A stretch of DNA of 64,000 bases, from contig JAJPGW010000010.1 in NCBI GenBank assembly GCA_021325575.1, positions 1 through 64,000 of the forward strand, written 5' to 3'. Origin of the DNA: Gammaproteobacteria bacterium (GTDB lineage: Bacteria; Pseudomonadota; Gammaproteobacteria; DSM-16500). This document shows positions 9,617-17,119 of this stretch, in pieces (the first letter of the stretch is position 1; each line of letters starts with the position of its first letter). A model generated the notes under the pieces. The model saw only the letters and a list, made by a program, of their open reading frames with translations, did not search any database and was not told where the DNA came from. The position numbers were made by a program, and so were the translations under genes.

Positions 9617-9630
9617 AAAAGGCAAAAACC

Positions 9631-10461
9631 ATGAAGCAAGACCGAGAAACAGAAAAACGTTCCTGGGTTGAACGATTAAGCAATATGTTGATTCGTGAGC
9701 CGAAAGACCGCGAACAATTGATCACAGTTTTACGTGATGCCGAAGAGCGCGAAATTTTGAGCGCAGAAACGCTTAGCATGATCGAAAGTGTGCTTGAAGT
9801 GTCTGAAATGCGCGTACGCGAAGTGATGATCCCAAGAACGCAAATGGTCGTCATCGAAGACATCAGTAATTGGGATTCCATTCTTCATGTGGTGATTGAA
9901 TCCGGCCACTCTCGCTTTCCCGTAATGGATGAATCCGGTACCGATGTGATTGGCTTCTTATTAGCAAAAGATCTTTTAAGATATTATTTCAAAAAAGAAG
10001 AACTGGAATTTAACATCAAAAATTTAATCCGCCCCGCGGTTTTTGTGCCACAAAGTAAACGCCTGGATATTTTATTACGAGAATTTCGCGTCAATCGCAA
10101 TCACATGGCAATTGTGATTGATGAATATGGCCATGTTGCAGGACTCGTGACAATTGAAGATGTGCTGGAACAAATTGTCGGTGACATCGAAGATGAATAT
10201 GATATTGATGAAGCGAATGAAATCAAACAGCATGATGACGGCACATTTACTGTCAAAGCATCGACGCCCATTCAGGATTTTAATGAACATTTTAAAGCAA
10301 ATTTAAACGACGAAGAATTTGATACCATCGGCGGTTTGGTTATGCAAGGTTTTGGGCATTTGCCGAAACGTGGCGAAACGCTGGAAATAAATAATTTTGT
10401 TTTCAAAGTGCTGCATAGTGATAGTCGAAGGATTTATCTTTTAGAAGTAAAAAAACTATAA
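9631..10461 (+). CDS. corC: CBS-domain protein CorC/YbeX
   Basis: HlyC/CorC family protein, linked to magnesium/cobalt homeostasis and, in E. coli, to ribosome function as YbeX. It has a short N-terminal region, then VREVMIPRTQM opening two CBS motifs (residues about 65-190, with FPVMDESGTDVIGF and IDEYGHVAGLVTIEDVLEQIVG). A C-terminal transporter-associated domain follows (residues about 200-276). There are no membrane helices, so it is the soluble CorC type. It ends the operon; a palindromic repeat begins 8 bp downstream. The lnt gene that often follows is absent. Confidence 0.93.
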   Translation: MKQDRETEKRSWVERLSNMLIREPKDREQLITVLRDAEEREILSAETLSMIESVLEVSEMRVREVMIPRTQMVVIEDISNWDSILHVVIESGHSRFPVMDESGTDVIGFLLAKDLLRYYFKKEELEFNIKNLIRPAVFVPQSKRLDILLREFRVNRNHMAIVIDEYGHVAGLVTIEDVLEQIVGDIEDEYDIDEANEIKQHDDGTFTVKASTPIQDFNEHFKANLNDEEFDTIGGLVMQGFGHLPKRGETLEINNFVFKVLHSDSRRIYLLEVKKL

Positions 10462-10469
10462 AATAACCC

Positions 10470-10545
10470 CGTCATTGCGAGCAGCCGCTAGGCTGCGAAG
10501 CAATCTTTGAGAGATTGCTTCGACACTTCGTGCCTCGCAATGACG
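10470..10545. repeat. Palindromic intergenic repeat, CGTCATTGCGAG family
   Basis: Begins CGTCATTGCGAG and ends CTCGCAATGACG, with nested hairpins (GCAGCC/GGCTGC and CAATCT/AGATTG). It lies between the convergent corC and XRE genes and could act as a bidirectional terminator. Relatives are at 32687, 54110 and 58886. Confidence 0.85.
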
Positions 10546-10553
10546 AAGATAGT

Positions 10554-10754
10554 TTATTGAAACTCTAAAATATCTCCCGGTTGACACGCCAAATATTTAC
10601 AAATCGCATCCAACGTCTGAAGACGAATCGCTTTTGCTTTTCCCGTCTTCAAAATCGATAAATTCTGCTCGGTAATACCAATTGCCTCGGCTAATTCTTT
10701 CGAGCGAATTTTTCTTTTCGCCAGCATCACATCTAAATTAACAATAATCGCCAT
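10554..10754 (-). CDS. XRE-family helix-turn-helix regulator
   Basis: A 66-aa Cro/CI-type DNA-binding protein made almost entirely of one HTH domain (SKELAEAIGITEQNLSILKTG), of the short YozG type. It starts 8 nt after the stop of the DUF2975 membrane-protein gene, a pairing commonly seen in bacteria and probably one transcript. The regulator may control its own operon; no operator is obvious. Confidence 0.9.
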   Translation of the reverse strand: MAIIVNLDVMLAKRKIRSKELAEAIGITEQNLSILKTGKAKAIRLQTLDAICKYLACQPGDILEFQ

Positions 10755-10762
10755 GGTATCAC

Positions 10763-11329
10763 CTATATGGTAAGTTGTTGTTCTTCACGCAGTTTACAAC
10801 CTTCTGCCATGATCCAGGAAATCAAAATCACCATGAGTGCGATAAATAGCACGCCTAAATTGGTTTGATCCAACGTGATCGAAGCATAGCGATGATGCGG
10901 CGGATTATGCCAGGTTAGTGCAACACCCAAAAACCCATCTGAAATCGGCCCCACAATTTGACCCACTAATAATCCCCAACCGACATTTCGAATTCGACGC
11001 ACATTTTCAATTGAAAAAATCTCACCTTTTTCATAGAGCTTAAATAATTTAATCAGTGAATAAATAATAAATAAATTAATGGCGAGCGGAATACAGCTGA
11101 TCCCAAACCCTAACAATTTTTCGGACCCACTGAGTGGATGCATGATCCCACCCATCGCAGAATTCGCTCGATAAGCCGCGGGAATGAAGTTCATGTTAAT
11201 CATTCCATGCATCAGCACAACCGAATCCGGATTTGTCGCCCAACCAAAGATGAGCACAAGGGGAAAGGTAATAAATAATATCTGGAAAATAACCCGAAAA
11301 AATAAACTGACTTGCTTGATCTTGTTCAT
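10763..11329 (-). CDS. DUF2975 family membrane protein
   Basis: A 188-aa inner-membrane protein of unknown function with about four hydrophobic segments (residues about 10-30, 65-90, 110-130 and 155-175 in this start frame). I choose ATG 11329 (MNKIKQ) because GGAG lies 7 nt upstream. Starting instead at 11425 would cross the terminator of the upstream gene. The downstream XRE gene, 8 nt away, is the usual partner of this family. Confidence 0.85.
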   Translation of the reverse strand: MNKIKQVSLFFRVIFQILFITFPLVLIFGWATNPDSVVLMHGMINMNFIPAAYRANSAMGGIMHPLSGSEKLLGFGISCIPLAINLFIIYSLIKLFKLYEKGEIFSIENVRRIRNVGWGLLVGQIVGPISDGFLGVALTWHNPPHHRYASITLDQTNLGVLFIALMVILISWIMAEGCKLREEQQLTI

Positions 11330-11342
11330 ATCAATTCTCCAA

Positions 11343-11372
11343 GAAAAAATAACGGGCACATTTCTGTACCCG
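11343..11372 (-). terminator. Rho-independent terminator of the 11777 gene
   Basis: On the minus strand CGGGTACA-GAAA-TGTGCCCG (8-bp stem with one G-T pair, GAAA loop) is followed by TTATTTTTTC. It lies just past the stop at 11379 and separates that gene from DUF2975. Confidence 0.8.
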
Positions 11373-11378
11373 CCGTGT

Positions 11379-11777
11379 TTATCCAAATACTCCGCCTTCT
11401 GTGCGACAAGTTGCTTTATGAGCATCTAACGAAAATTCTAAAGCGCCGGTTGCTCTGGTTTTATCTGTCGTCATAGAGCATTGTCGAGGTGTATTAAATT
11501 GATTTGCAGAAGGCGGCAATTCATGACCTGCTGCAGAGACAATGACGATTCCTGCCTGATCATAATTATTCAGATCAATGGGTATCGTCATATTTTTATT
11601 AAGAGTAACAGTCTGTGGAGCATCAAAAACCGGTTTTTCATTCTGATTTTTATGAACGATGCGGTAGGTGATTTCCATGGGTTGCTTTGCTGTCAAAAGT
11701 ACCTCATTTGCATGAGCTACTCCCGCAACTAAAGCTATACAAAATAAAGCTGCTTTGCTGATTTTTTTAAATCTCAT
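11379..11777 (-). CDS. Small exported protein, unknown function
   Basis: A 132-aa protein with a clear signal peptide (MRFKKISKAALFCIALVAG, cleavage likely after VAHA). The mature part, about 105 residues, is probably beta-rich and has two cysteines that could form a disulfide. I choose ATG 11777 because GAGGT lies about 6 nt upstream; ATG 11792 lies inside that ribosome-binding region. No family is recognised. It is a single gene with its own terminator. Periplasmic location is inferred from the signal peptide. Confidence 0.75.
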   Translation of the reverse strand: MRFKKISKAALFCIALVAGVAHANEVLLTAKQPMEITYRIVHKNQNEKPVFDAPQTVTLNKNMTIPIDLNNYDQAGIVIVSAAGHELPPSANQFNTPRQCSMTTDKTRATGALEFSLDAHKATCRTEGGVFG

Positions 11778-11980
11778 ATTAGACCTCTTCATTAATTGTT
11801 AAATAAATTATTACCATCGATGGTGAGCTAATTTTATATAAATTATTATTGTAAAACAATAATTATTTAATAAATTATAAGAATACGCTGTAGTTTATTT
11901 GATCACCAAGAGATTTATTCAGCACACAAAAGTTTTGATAGAATATGTTTTTAATATGATCGATTTCGAGAGATTAAAAA
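11778..11980. other. AT-rich intergenic stretch
   Basis: About 200 bp of very AT-rich DNA upstream of the 11777 gene. I see no RNA gene or clear repeat; it probably holds the promoter of the minus-strand exported protein. Confidence 0.5.
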
Positions 11981-12145
11981 ATGGATAGTAAAAAACAAGA
12001 TAAGAAACTGGATGATATTTTATCGGCGATAAAACTAGTATACGGCTGTTTAGAGAATCAATTTGATACTGATTTATTTCTAGAAAAAATACGAACAAAA
12101 AAATATTGTGAAAAAGAAAGTAACGGGCCAAACCATTCAGCTTGA
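11981..12145 (+). CDS. Possible 54-aa small protein
   Basis: ATG 11981 to TGA 12145 encodes a 54-aa charged, helix-prone peptide (MDSKKQDKKLDDILSAIK...). Its composition resembles real protein more than the 79-aa minus-strand frame over the same DNA. A weak GAGAG lies about 8 nt upstream. Against it, its 3' end runs through the terminator hairpin of the opposite-strand gene and no family is recognised. Confidence 0.3.
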   Translation: MDSKKQDKKLDDILSAIKLVYGCLENQFDTDLFLEKIRTKKYCEKESNGPNHSA

Positions 12146-12150
12146 CCCGT
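12111..12150 (-). terminator. Rho-independent terminator of the 12616 gene
   Basis: On the minus strand ACGGGTCAA pairs with TTGGCCCGT around a 10-nt loop, followed by TACTTTCTTTTTC, starting 8 nt after the stop codon at 12158. Confidence 0.7.
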
Positions 12151-12157
12151 GCGAACA

Positions 12158-12616
12158 TTATTGATCTTTAGGTTCTCTTTGATACCCAATAAATCCTAGC
12201 GGTTTATCATGCGGATAATTTTTCAAATAAGGTTCTGCTTTTTGCAACTCTTCTTTCACATGATCTGAATATCTCACTAAATAAGGAGTATTAGAAACCG
12301 TGCTTATAATATTCTTTTCAAAATAATTTATAGATTTGTCGCCATCTGAAAGATATACGCAAACCCAGCCTTTTTGGTGGTTCACTTCTGCTTCTTCGGC
12401 ACCTAAAAATTCCACGGCTTTGCTACCACCTAAGCCAACGCCGACCGTGCCTTTGGCAGCATGCTTAACAGCGGGTGCGGTCCAAATGGAAGGAGCGGTA
12501 AAATCGGTTGATTGGATTTCGCTGGGTTGCGGGCAATCAAAATTTTTGTCAGCTGCATAGGCTGATGAAAAAGTAGCCAGCGCTAATAGCGACAAAGAGA
12601 TAATTTTTTTGTACAT
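12158..12616 (-). CDS. Small exported protein of Legionellales type
   Basis: A 152-aa protein with signal peptide (MYKKIISLSLLALATFSSAYA, cleavage after AYA). The mature region begins with FDCPQPSEIQ, then a 'FTAPSIWTAPAV' segment, a glycine-rich GTVGVGLGG and WVCVY. Its two cysteines are likely disulfide-bonded in the periplasm. The pattern recalls small periplasmic proteins of Legionella and Coxiella (DUF3757-like, or possibly the T4SS-associated EirA group). I cannot confirm which without a database. It has its own downstream terminator and no obvious partner gene. Confidence 0.8.
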   Translation of the reverse strand: MYKKIISLSLLALATFSSAYAADKNFDCPQPSEIQSTDFTAPSIWTAPAVKHAAKGTVGVGLGGSKAVEFLGAEEAEVNHQKGWVCVYLSDGDKSINYFEKNIISTVSNTPYLVRYSDHVKEELQKAEPYLKNYPHDKPLGFIGYQREPKDQ

Positions 12617-12756
12617 ATAATCACCTTATGGTTATAAATTGTATAGACCGCTATATCATACCCAATTTTATTAAATAAAGAAATTAAATTTTGACCAAAA
12701 ATGGAATGTTAAAATAGAAATAAATACGACGAAATTTATTTACGGAAGAACTCAAC

Positions 12757-13278
12757 ATGATAAAAATGTTTTTATTGGTACTTGTCGCATTATTGGCGAT
12801 TGCTTCGACCACAAGTTTTATCATCATCAGCCAACAAATTAATGCCGGTAATCTAAAAATCGTAGAAGCTGAAAAACAACTTCAGCACGGCGAACAAATG
12901 CTCGCAGCCGGCAAAGAAAAGCTAGCCAGTGGCGAAAATCAATTATCCAGCGCTAAGAGTTCTTACAATAAAATAAAAAACGTAACTGTTCTTCTCGCAA
13001 CAGCGGTGATGCCAGGAACTGGCACCATTTTAGCAATGAAGGGTAACAAAATTGCTAGTAATCGCATCGCTGAAGGCGATCAACAAGTCGCAGAAGGCAG
13101 GCAAAAAGTAAAAGAAGGTGAGCAACGACTTTCAGCAGGAAAATCAGAATTAGGCCGCGGTAAAGAACGGCTACAACAAGCGATTAAAATTCAGAAAATG
13201 TTCGGAATAGCATCGGTTTTTTTTCTAGCACTATTGGTTTTACTCGCGGCGAATCTGCGGACAAAGAAAAAGCGCTAA
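12757..13278 (+). CDS. Membrane-anchored coiled-coil protein
   Basis: A 173-aa protein with an N-terminal hydrophobic helix (residues about 4-28), a central periplasmic or cytoplasmic coiled coil and a C-terminal helix (residues about 148-168), so both ends are in the membrane. The coiled coil carries a repeated 7-residue A-G-x-x-x-L motif (AAGKEKLASGENQLSSA and AEGRQKVKEGEQRLSAG), split by a hydrophobic hairpin near residues 78-92. The repeat resembles the YhgE/Pip-type stalks. The mirrored halves suggest internal duplication. Function unknown; AGAA is the only weak ribosome site. Confidence 0.8.
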   Translation: MIKMFLLVLVALLAIASTTSFIIISQQINAGNLKIVEAEKQLQHGEQMLAAGKEKLASGENQLSSAKSSYNKIKNVTVLLATAVMPGTGTILAMKGNKIASNRIAEGDQQVAEGRQKVKEGEQRLSAGKSELGRGKERLQQAIKIQKMFGIASVFFLALLVLLAANLRTKKKR

Positions 13279-13326
13279 ACTTGATTGGCGTCATTTCGCT
13301 TGGTCATATCTTATTTTTCAGAATGC

Positions 13327-14103
13327 TTAAACTATCTTTTCACCAATTCTTTCCCATCTAACAGGATGCTTCGGTGTATCAACACTCATCCATACTCGCG
13401 TTGCTTTTCCGATAATATTTTTTTCTGGTAAAAATCCCCACGCACGACTGTCTGCACTATCGTCCCTATTATCGCCCATCATAAAATATTTTCCTGCGGG
13501 CACAACGACATCAAAATCATCGTTCTCTCTCGCAGGAATTTGGAAAATACGGTGCGTTACTCCTAATAAATTTTCCTGCTTTTCTACCACCTTCCAAGAC
13601 GCTGAGCTGTCATCATGATCAGTGCCATATTGTTTAAACTGTTGAGACATTTCTTTTCCGTTAATATAAAGCACTTTATCTTTATAGCTCACTCTATCGC
13701 CAGGAAGCCCTATTACACGCTTTATAAGGTCTCGCGACTCTGTTGGTGGTTCACGAAAAACAACAATATCACCGCGTTGAGGTTCGCCTATCGAAAGTAT
13801 CTTTGTATGAATAACAGGTAAGCGAATCCCATAATCAAATTTGTTAACTAAAATAAAATCGCCAACCAATAAAGTTGGCTTGAGTGATCCTGACGGAATG
13901 CGAAAAGGTTCATAAGCAAATGAGCGCACCGAAAAAACAAGAAGTAATATGGGAAAAAATGAACGTGCATAATCCACTATAAGAGGCATTTTTTTAGACT
14001 GCTGTTTTTTCCGCTTGGGCGCGAAATACAAAACATCTAATAAGGCTATAATGCCGCTTAAGGCAAGCGCGTAGAAAAGTATAAGTTCAAAATTGAAATC
14101 CAT
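13327..14103 (-). CDS. lepB: Signal peptidase I
   Basis: Inner-membrane serine protease that removes signal peptides from exported preproteins. It has an N-terminal membrane helix, a second near FFPILLLVFSV, then FRIPSGSLKPTL with the catalytic Ser73, the catalytic Lys128 in DLIKRVIGLPGD, and the conserved GDNRDDSADSRAWGF. The residue after the catalytic Ser is Leu rather than the common Met. I choose ATG 14103 for the GGGTG just upstream; ATG 14115 is possible and adds four residues. lepA and rnc, the usual neighbours, are absent. Confidence 0.96.
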   Translation of the reverse strand: MDFNFELILFYALALSGIIALLDVLYFAPKRKKQQSKKMPLIVDYARSFFPILLLVFSVRSFAYEPFRIPSGSLKPTLLVGDFILVNKFDYGIRLPVIHTKILSIGEPQRGDIVVFREPPTESRDLIKRVIGLPGDRVSYKDKVLYINGKEMSQQFKQYGTDHDDSSASWKVVEKQENLLGVTHRIFQIPARENDDFDVVVPAGKYFMMGDNRDDSADSRAWGFLPEKNIIGKATRVWMSVDTPKHPVRWERIGEKIV

Positions 14104-14192
14104 AGTGACACCCATCTGTAGAATTGAGTGAGAAGTATAAGCTAACTACCAGAAGAAGACCAAGTGAGTGAGGTAATACTCTTATTTTTCAA

Positions 14193-14268
14193 TGGCGTCC
14201 CGGGGCGGATTCGAACCGCCGACCTGCCCCTTAGGAGGGGGCCGCGCTATCCCCTGTGCCACCGGGAC
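14193..14268 (-). tRNA. tRNA-Arg (anticodon CCT)
   Basis: Minus strand: acceptor GTCCCGG pairs with CCGGGAC and CCA is encoded. The anticodon arm is GCCCC-CTCCTAA-GGGGC, so the anticodon is CCT, reading AGG. The T arm contains GGTTCGAATCC. Length 76 nt. Confidence 0.95.
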
Positions 14269-14288
14269 AATAGACAATGATGTTACTC

Positions 14289-14705
14289 TTAATTTCGATG
14301 ATGGTCACGGTGTTCGGCCATAAAATCCATGGCTGCATGCAGTAGAAAAGCAGAACGATTGCCGCCGTGATGTTTTGTGTAAGCATCAATTTGTTTTAGA
14401 AAACGTTCAGGCAAACTAATGTTAATTCTTCGGTATTTTCCTGAAATTTTGGTGAGATCAATTTCAACCATGGCTAAAATTCCATCTTGATATTCAGGAT
14501 TTTTTAAATGATGAGCAATCGATTTTTTTGATGGGATTTGTTCCCCATCGATGAGCAAACCTTCTAAATGACATTCAATTGCTTCATGCGCATTCTCAAT
14601 CGCATCTTCGATTGTGTTCCCTGCAGAAAAACATCCAGGTAAATCAGGAACAATAACGCCAAAGTCACTTTTTTTGTCTTTATGAATAAAAATGGGATAT
14701 TTCAT
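14289..14705 (-). CDS. hicB: HicB-type antitoxin
   Basis: Antitoxin of a HicAB module: a partial RNase H-like HicB fold (residues about 1-70, with DFGVIVPDLPGCFSAGNTIE and HEAIECHLEGLL) followed by a ribbon-helix-helix-like C-terminus (INISLPERFLKQIDAYTKHH) that would bind the operator. I choose ATG 14705 for GGAG 8 nt upstream. It starts 14 nt after hicA, so toxin precedes antitoxin as usual for this family. It lies between two tRNA genes. Confidence 0.93.
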   Translation of the reverse strand: MKYPIFIHKDKKSDFGVIVPDLPGCFSAGNTIEDAIENAHEAIECHLEGLLIDGEQIPSKKSIAHHLKNPEYQDGILAMVEIDLTKISGKYRRINISLPERFLKQIDAYTKHHGGNRSAFLLHAAMDFMAEHRDHHRN

Positions 14706-14719
14706 AAATAGCACTCCAT

Positions 14720-14902
14720 TTATTTCAAGCCTGCTTGCTTAAAAATACTTTGGACGGTCTTTATAGGTAAATCTTTTTTTGGATGCGGCACTGTTACTTT
14801 GCCTTTTTTCACTAAATGTTTGTATTGGCAGTGACTGCCTTTTTGCACGTGCTTAAACCAACCATCCGATTCAAGCAATTTAATAATTTCTTTGCTAGTC
14901 AT
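14720..14902 (-). CDS. hicA: HicA-type mRNA interferase toxin
   Basis: A 60-aa toxin with a dsRNA-binding-like fold that cleaves mRNA in a translation-independent way. It shows the family core SKEIIKLLESDGW, the catalytic His in KGSHCQYKH, and VTVPHPKKDLP. ATG 14902 matches the usual family N-terminus (MTSKE); the longer frame from 14920 would add MYSVYN. No good Shine-Dalgarno exists and a TATAAT abuts the ATG, which is unusual (see findings). Confidence 0.92.
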   Translation of the reverse strand: MTSKEIIKLLESDGWFKHVQKGSHCQYKHLVKKGKVTVPHPKKDLPIKTVQSIFKQAGLK

Positions 14903-14931
14903 ATTATACACACTATACACAACACAGTAAA
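14903..14931 (-). promoter_or_regulatory. Promoter-like elements abutting hicA
   Basis: On the minus strand TTTACT (14931-14926), a 17-bp spacer and a perfect TATAAT (14908-14903) run directly into the ATG. Two GTGTATA direct repeats lie in the spacer and over the -10; HicB could bind there. A start 6-7 nt after TATAAT would fall at or inside codons 1-3. Confidence 0.5.
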
Positions 14932-14992
14932 CTAAAGAATTTTTAAGCGATAAATTTGAATGAAATAGATTGATTTAATAGAGGAAAATCAG

Positions 14993-15076
14993 TACCGAGG
15001 GTCGGAATCGAACCGACACGGTGTCGCCACCACTGGATTTTGAGTCCAGCGCGTCTACCAGTTCCGCCACCCCGGC
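14993..15076 (-). tRNA. tRNA-Leu (anticodon CAA)
   Basis: Minus strand, 84 nt, class II with a long variable arm. The acceptor GCCGGGG pairs with CCTCGGT through two G-T pairs. The anticodon arm CTGGA-CTCAAAA-TCCAG gives CAA, reading TTG. The T arm contains GGTTCGATTCC. The CCA end is not encoded. Confidence 0.93.
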
Positions 15077-15146
15077 AACAATGAAAAGAGCGGTGAGTAT
15101 AGCAAAGATTCTTCAGAGGTCAATATTCGTGAAATCTTAAAAAGGG

Positions 15147-17102
15147 CTATCGAATGGGAGAAACCGGTGCGGAGAGTGTCAATGTGGGCATGAGGGCAAT
15201 TTCCAAGGCATTGGTTTGACAGCGGCGAGGAGAAAATGTTCCAGGCCCCAATACAGACCGCTTTGGGCTGCTGACAGAAACTTTTTGAACTTTATCGGAA
15301 GGCTCTTGTTTAGGTGCTGTTTTATCTGTTTTTGCTTCTGGAGACGCTTTGGTTTCTGTTGCTGTTTTTTCAACTAATTTAAAATCGAGATATTGCCCAA
15401 GATGTTTCTGAAAAATCTCACACCATTGGTCATAATACAATTCCATTTGTTTAACAAAGGTGGTCGGAACTTCCGCCATCAACTTTTCGTAAAAGGGCAA
15501 GTCGCCAGGCTTTTTCTTGCAGGCTGCAATGCGGTTGACTAAATGTTTTTTCGCCTCAGCAAAATGTATTATTTCTTGATTAAAAAAATTTTTTAAATGA
15601 TCCGATTCAACAATAAAAGGCGGCATCCAATCGTAGACTTTGCCCCCGGTATTCGGTAAATAGCTAATGGGATTCAATTTGTCCGGGACGGTAGGCAGAT
15701 AACTAATGGGATTAAATTTATCAGGAACAGCGGGAAAAATACTAAAAAGGGAATTCACAAATTCCGGCATTTGCATTTTTCTGCCCATCGGTTGATGACC
15801 ATCAAATGGATTTTGTTTCAAAAATGCTTGAAATTCATTGCAGGCTGCCATTACCGCATCACGAAGTGATTTTGTTTGTTCGTCCAGATGTTGCTGAACA
15901 ATTTTATCGTCTTTTACCGTAACAACTTGTTTATCAAGGGTGGTTAATGCAGTGGTTAAACTTGGATTTGCACTGGGGGTGATCGTGTGCGTTGTCATGC
16001 CCCAATCAGTAAACGCACAAAGTGTTCCTTCATAATCATCAAAATTAAATCGATATTGCAGTGTACCACCGCCCCAACCAGAAGTGACTTGACGAAATTC
16101 CACAAGCTCTTTACTTTCTGGCAAAGTACTTGGTTTTTGTAAATGTAAAAAGCGCGCGCCGTGCAGATGCGCTACATGAAATACCGTAACCAGTGACCCT
16201 GGCCCCGCATCCAGTTTTTTATGAGGATTTCCTGTAATAAAAATAATCGCTTCCAGCAATTCATTATAATTTAATGTGCGTGTCAAATTATCTCGAATGG
16301 TTCGAGTGATTTGCACGCCGGCCTCTTTTAAAAATTGCAGTATCTCTTCATATTCCGCATCCAATAAATAATCGCCATGATCAGAGCGCAATGATCCTTT
16401 ATTATCAATCCGTAGTGGATGATGTAAAAAAACTTCTTTGACTCGGGCTTTGGATTTAGCAACATCGCGAAAAAACCAAGCACACTGGTTTATCGTGTCT
16501 TGATTGCCTTTAACATAAAATTGATGAAAATCGCGTGCAAGCGTACTGGAGTCAACAAAAAATAAATCAATATGGATCCCAATATGCAGCACACCAAATC
16601 GACCAGGCATGTTCCAGGGATTGTCGCAGGCTTTTAATTCGGCAAGATCGATTTCTTTTTTTGAAAAAATCGCTTCTTTTTTGGGATCCGGTTTGCCATC
16701 TAGCGTTTTAAAGGTATAGTCGATTTGTAAAAAAAGTCGGTCTAAATCCTGGACGCCTTTTTTTGCATTTTGATCATGATTGCCGGAATTCCCAAAAACA
16801 ATAAATTTTTTGCCTTGAAGCGCATGAAAATATTTTTGAAAGGTAACCAGCCAGTTTTGTTCTGTTACGCCATCATGATGATTGTTGTCACCGTTTTGAA
16901 CGGCAAATTTAGCGCCCGTTTTTTCGCGCGCTTCATGCATGTTCTGCCAATTTTTGGCAGTGCGAGCAAAACCGTTTTCGGTACAGCCCATGGTGTAAAA
17001 ACACAAAGCATTCTCATCAACGCCAAACGATTTATCTTCGGAATCCTTGAGCCAATATTCAAACGGCGTATGCAATAATTTGTGCTTTCTATCTGAAGCC
17101 AT
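15147..17102 (-). CDS. Metallophosphoesterase-like orphan protein, candidate effector
   Basis: A 651-aa protein. The N-terminal about 380 residues look like a calcineurin-type metallophosphoesterase: GDNNHHDG, GNSGNHDQ (GNHD core), HHPLR and AHLHGA occur in family order. The first family motif (DxH) is not evident; FYTMGCTENG stands in its place, so activity is uncertain. The C-terminal half is helical, with two 13-residue repeats (VPDKxNPISYLP) and a basic, Ser/Pro-rich disordered tail. There is no signal peptide, unlike secreted acid phosphatases. The stop of priA lies upstream with only 17 bp between, so it may be transcribed with priA. Host-directed phosphatase function is speculative. 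Confidence 0.75.
   Translation of the reverse strand: MASDRKHKLLHTPFEYWLKDSEDKSFGVDENALCFYTMGCTENGFARTAKNWQNMHEAREKTGAKFAVQNGDNNHHDGVTEQNWLVTFQKYFHALQGKKFIVFGNSGNHDQNAKKGVQDLDRLFLQIDYTFKTLDGKPDPKKEAIFSKKEIDLAELKACDNPWNMPGRFGVLHIGIHIDLFFVDSSTLARDFHQFYVKGNQDTINQCAWFFRDVAKSKARVKEVFLHHPLRIDNKGSLRSDHGDYLLDAEYEEILQFLKEAGVQITRTIRDNLTRTLNYNELLEAIIFITGNPHKKLDAGPGSLVTVFHVAHLHGARFLHLQKPSTLPESKELVEFRQVTSGWGGGTLQYRFNFDDYEGTLCAFTDWGMTTHTITPSANPSLTTALTTLDKQVVTVKDDKIVQQHLDEQTKSLRDAVMAACNEFQAFLKQNPFDGHQPMGRKMQMPEFVNSLFSIFPAVPDKFNPISYLPTVPDKLNPISYLPNTGGKVYDWMPPFIVESDHLKNFFNQEIIHFAEAKKHLVNRIAACKKKPGDLPFYEKLMAEVPTTFVKQMELYYDQWCEIFQKHLGQYLDFKLVEKTATETKASPEAKTDKTAPKQEPSDKVQKVSVSSPKRSVLGPGTFSPRRCQTNALEIALMPTLTLSAPVSPIR
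15651..15728 (-). repeat. Two 39-bp in-frame tandem repeats
   Basis: Units 15651-15689 and 15690-15728 encode VPDKLNPISYLPN and VPDKFNPISYLPT on the minus strand. They lie in the linker between the phosphoesterase-like part and the helical C-terminus. Confidence 0.9.
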
Positions 17103-17119
17103 AAAAAACCCTATTTTTA

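Noticed and set aside
11919-12158. 79-aa minus-strand reading frame
   Set aside because: Its composition is Phe/Tyr/Ile-rich as expected from AT-rich noncoding DNA. It begins at the stop codon of the exported-protein gene and crosses that gene's terminator.
15117-15141. TTTAAGATTTC followed by ACGAATATT on the minus strand, like the PmrA box of the 6585 gene
   Set aside because: The second half-site is destroyed, and it lies after the stop of the 651-aa gene rather than before a gene start; perhaps a decayed copy.
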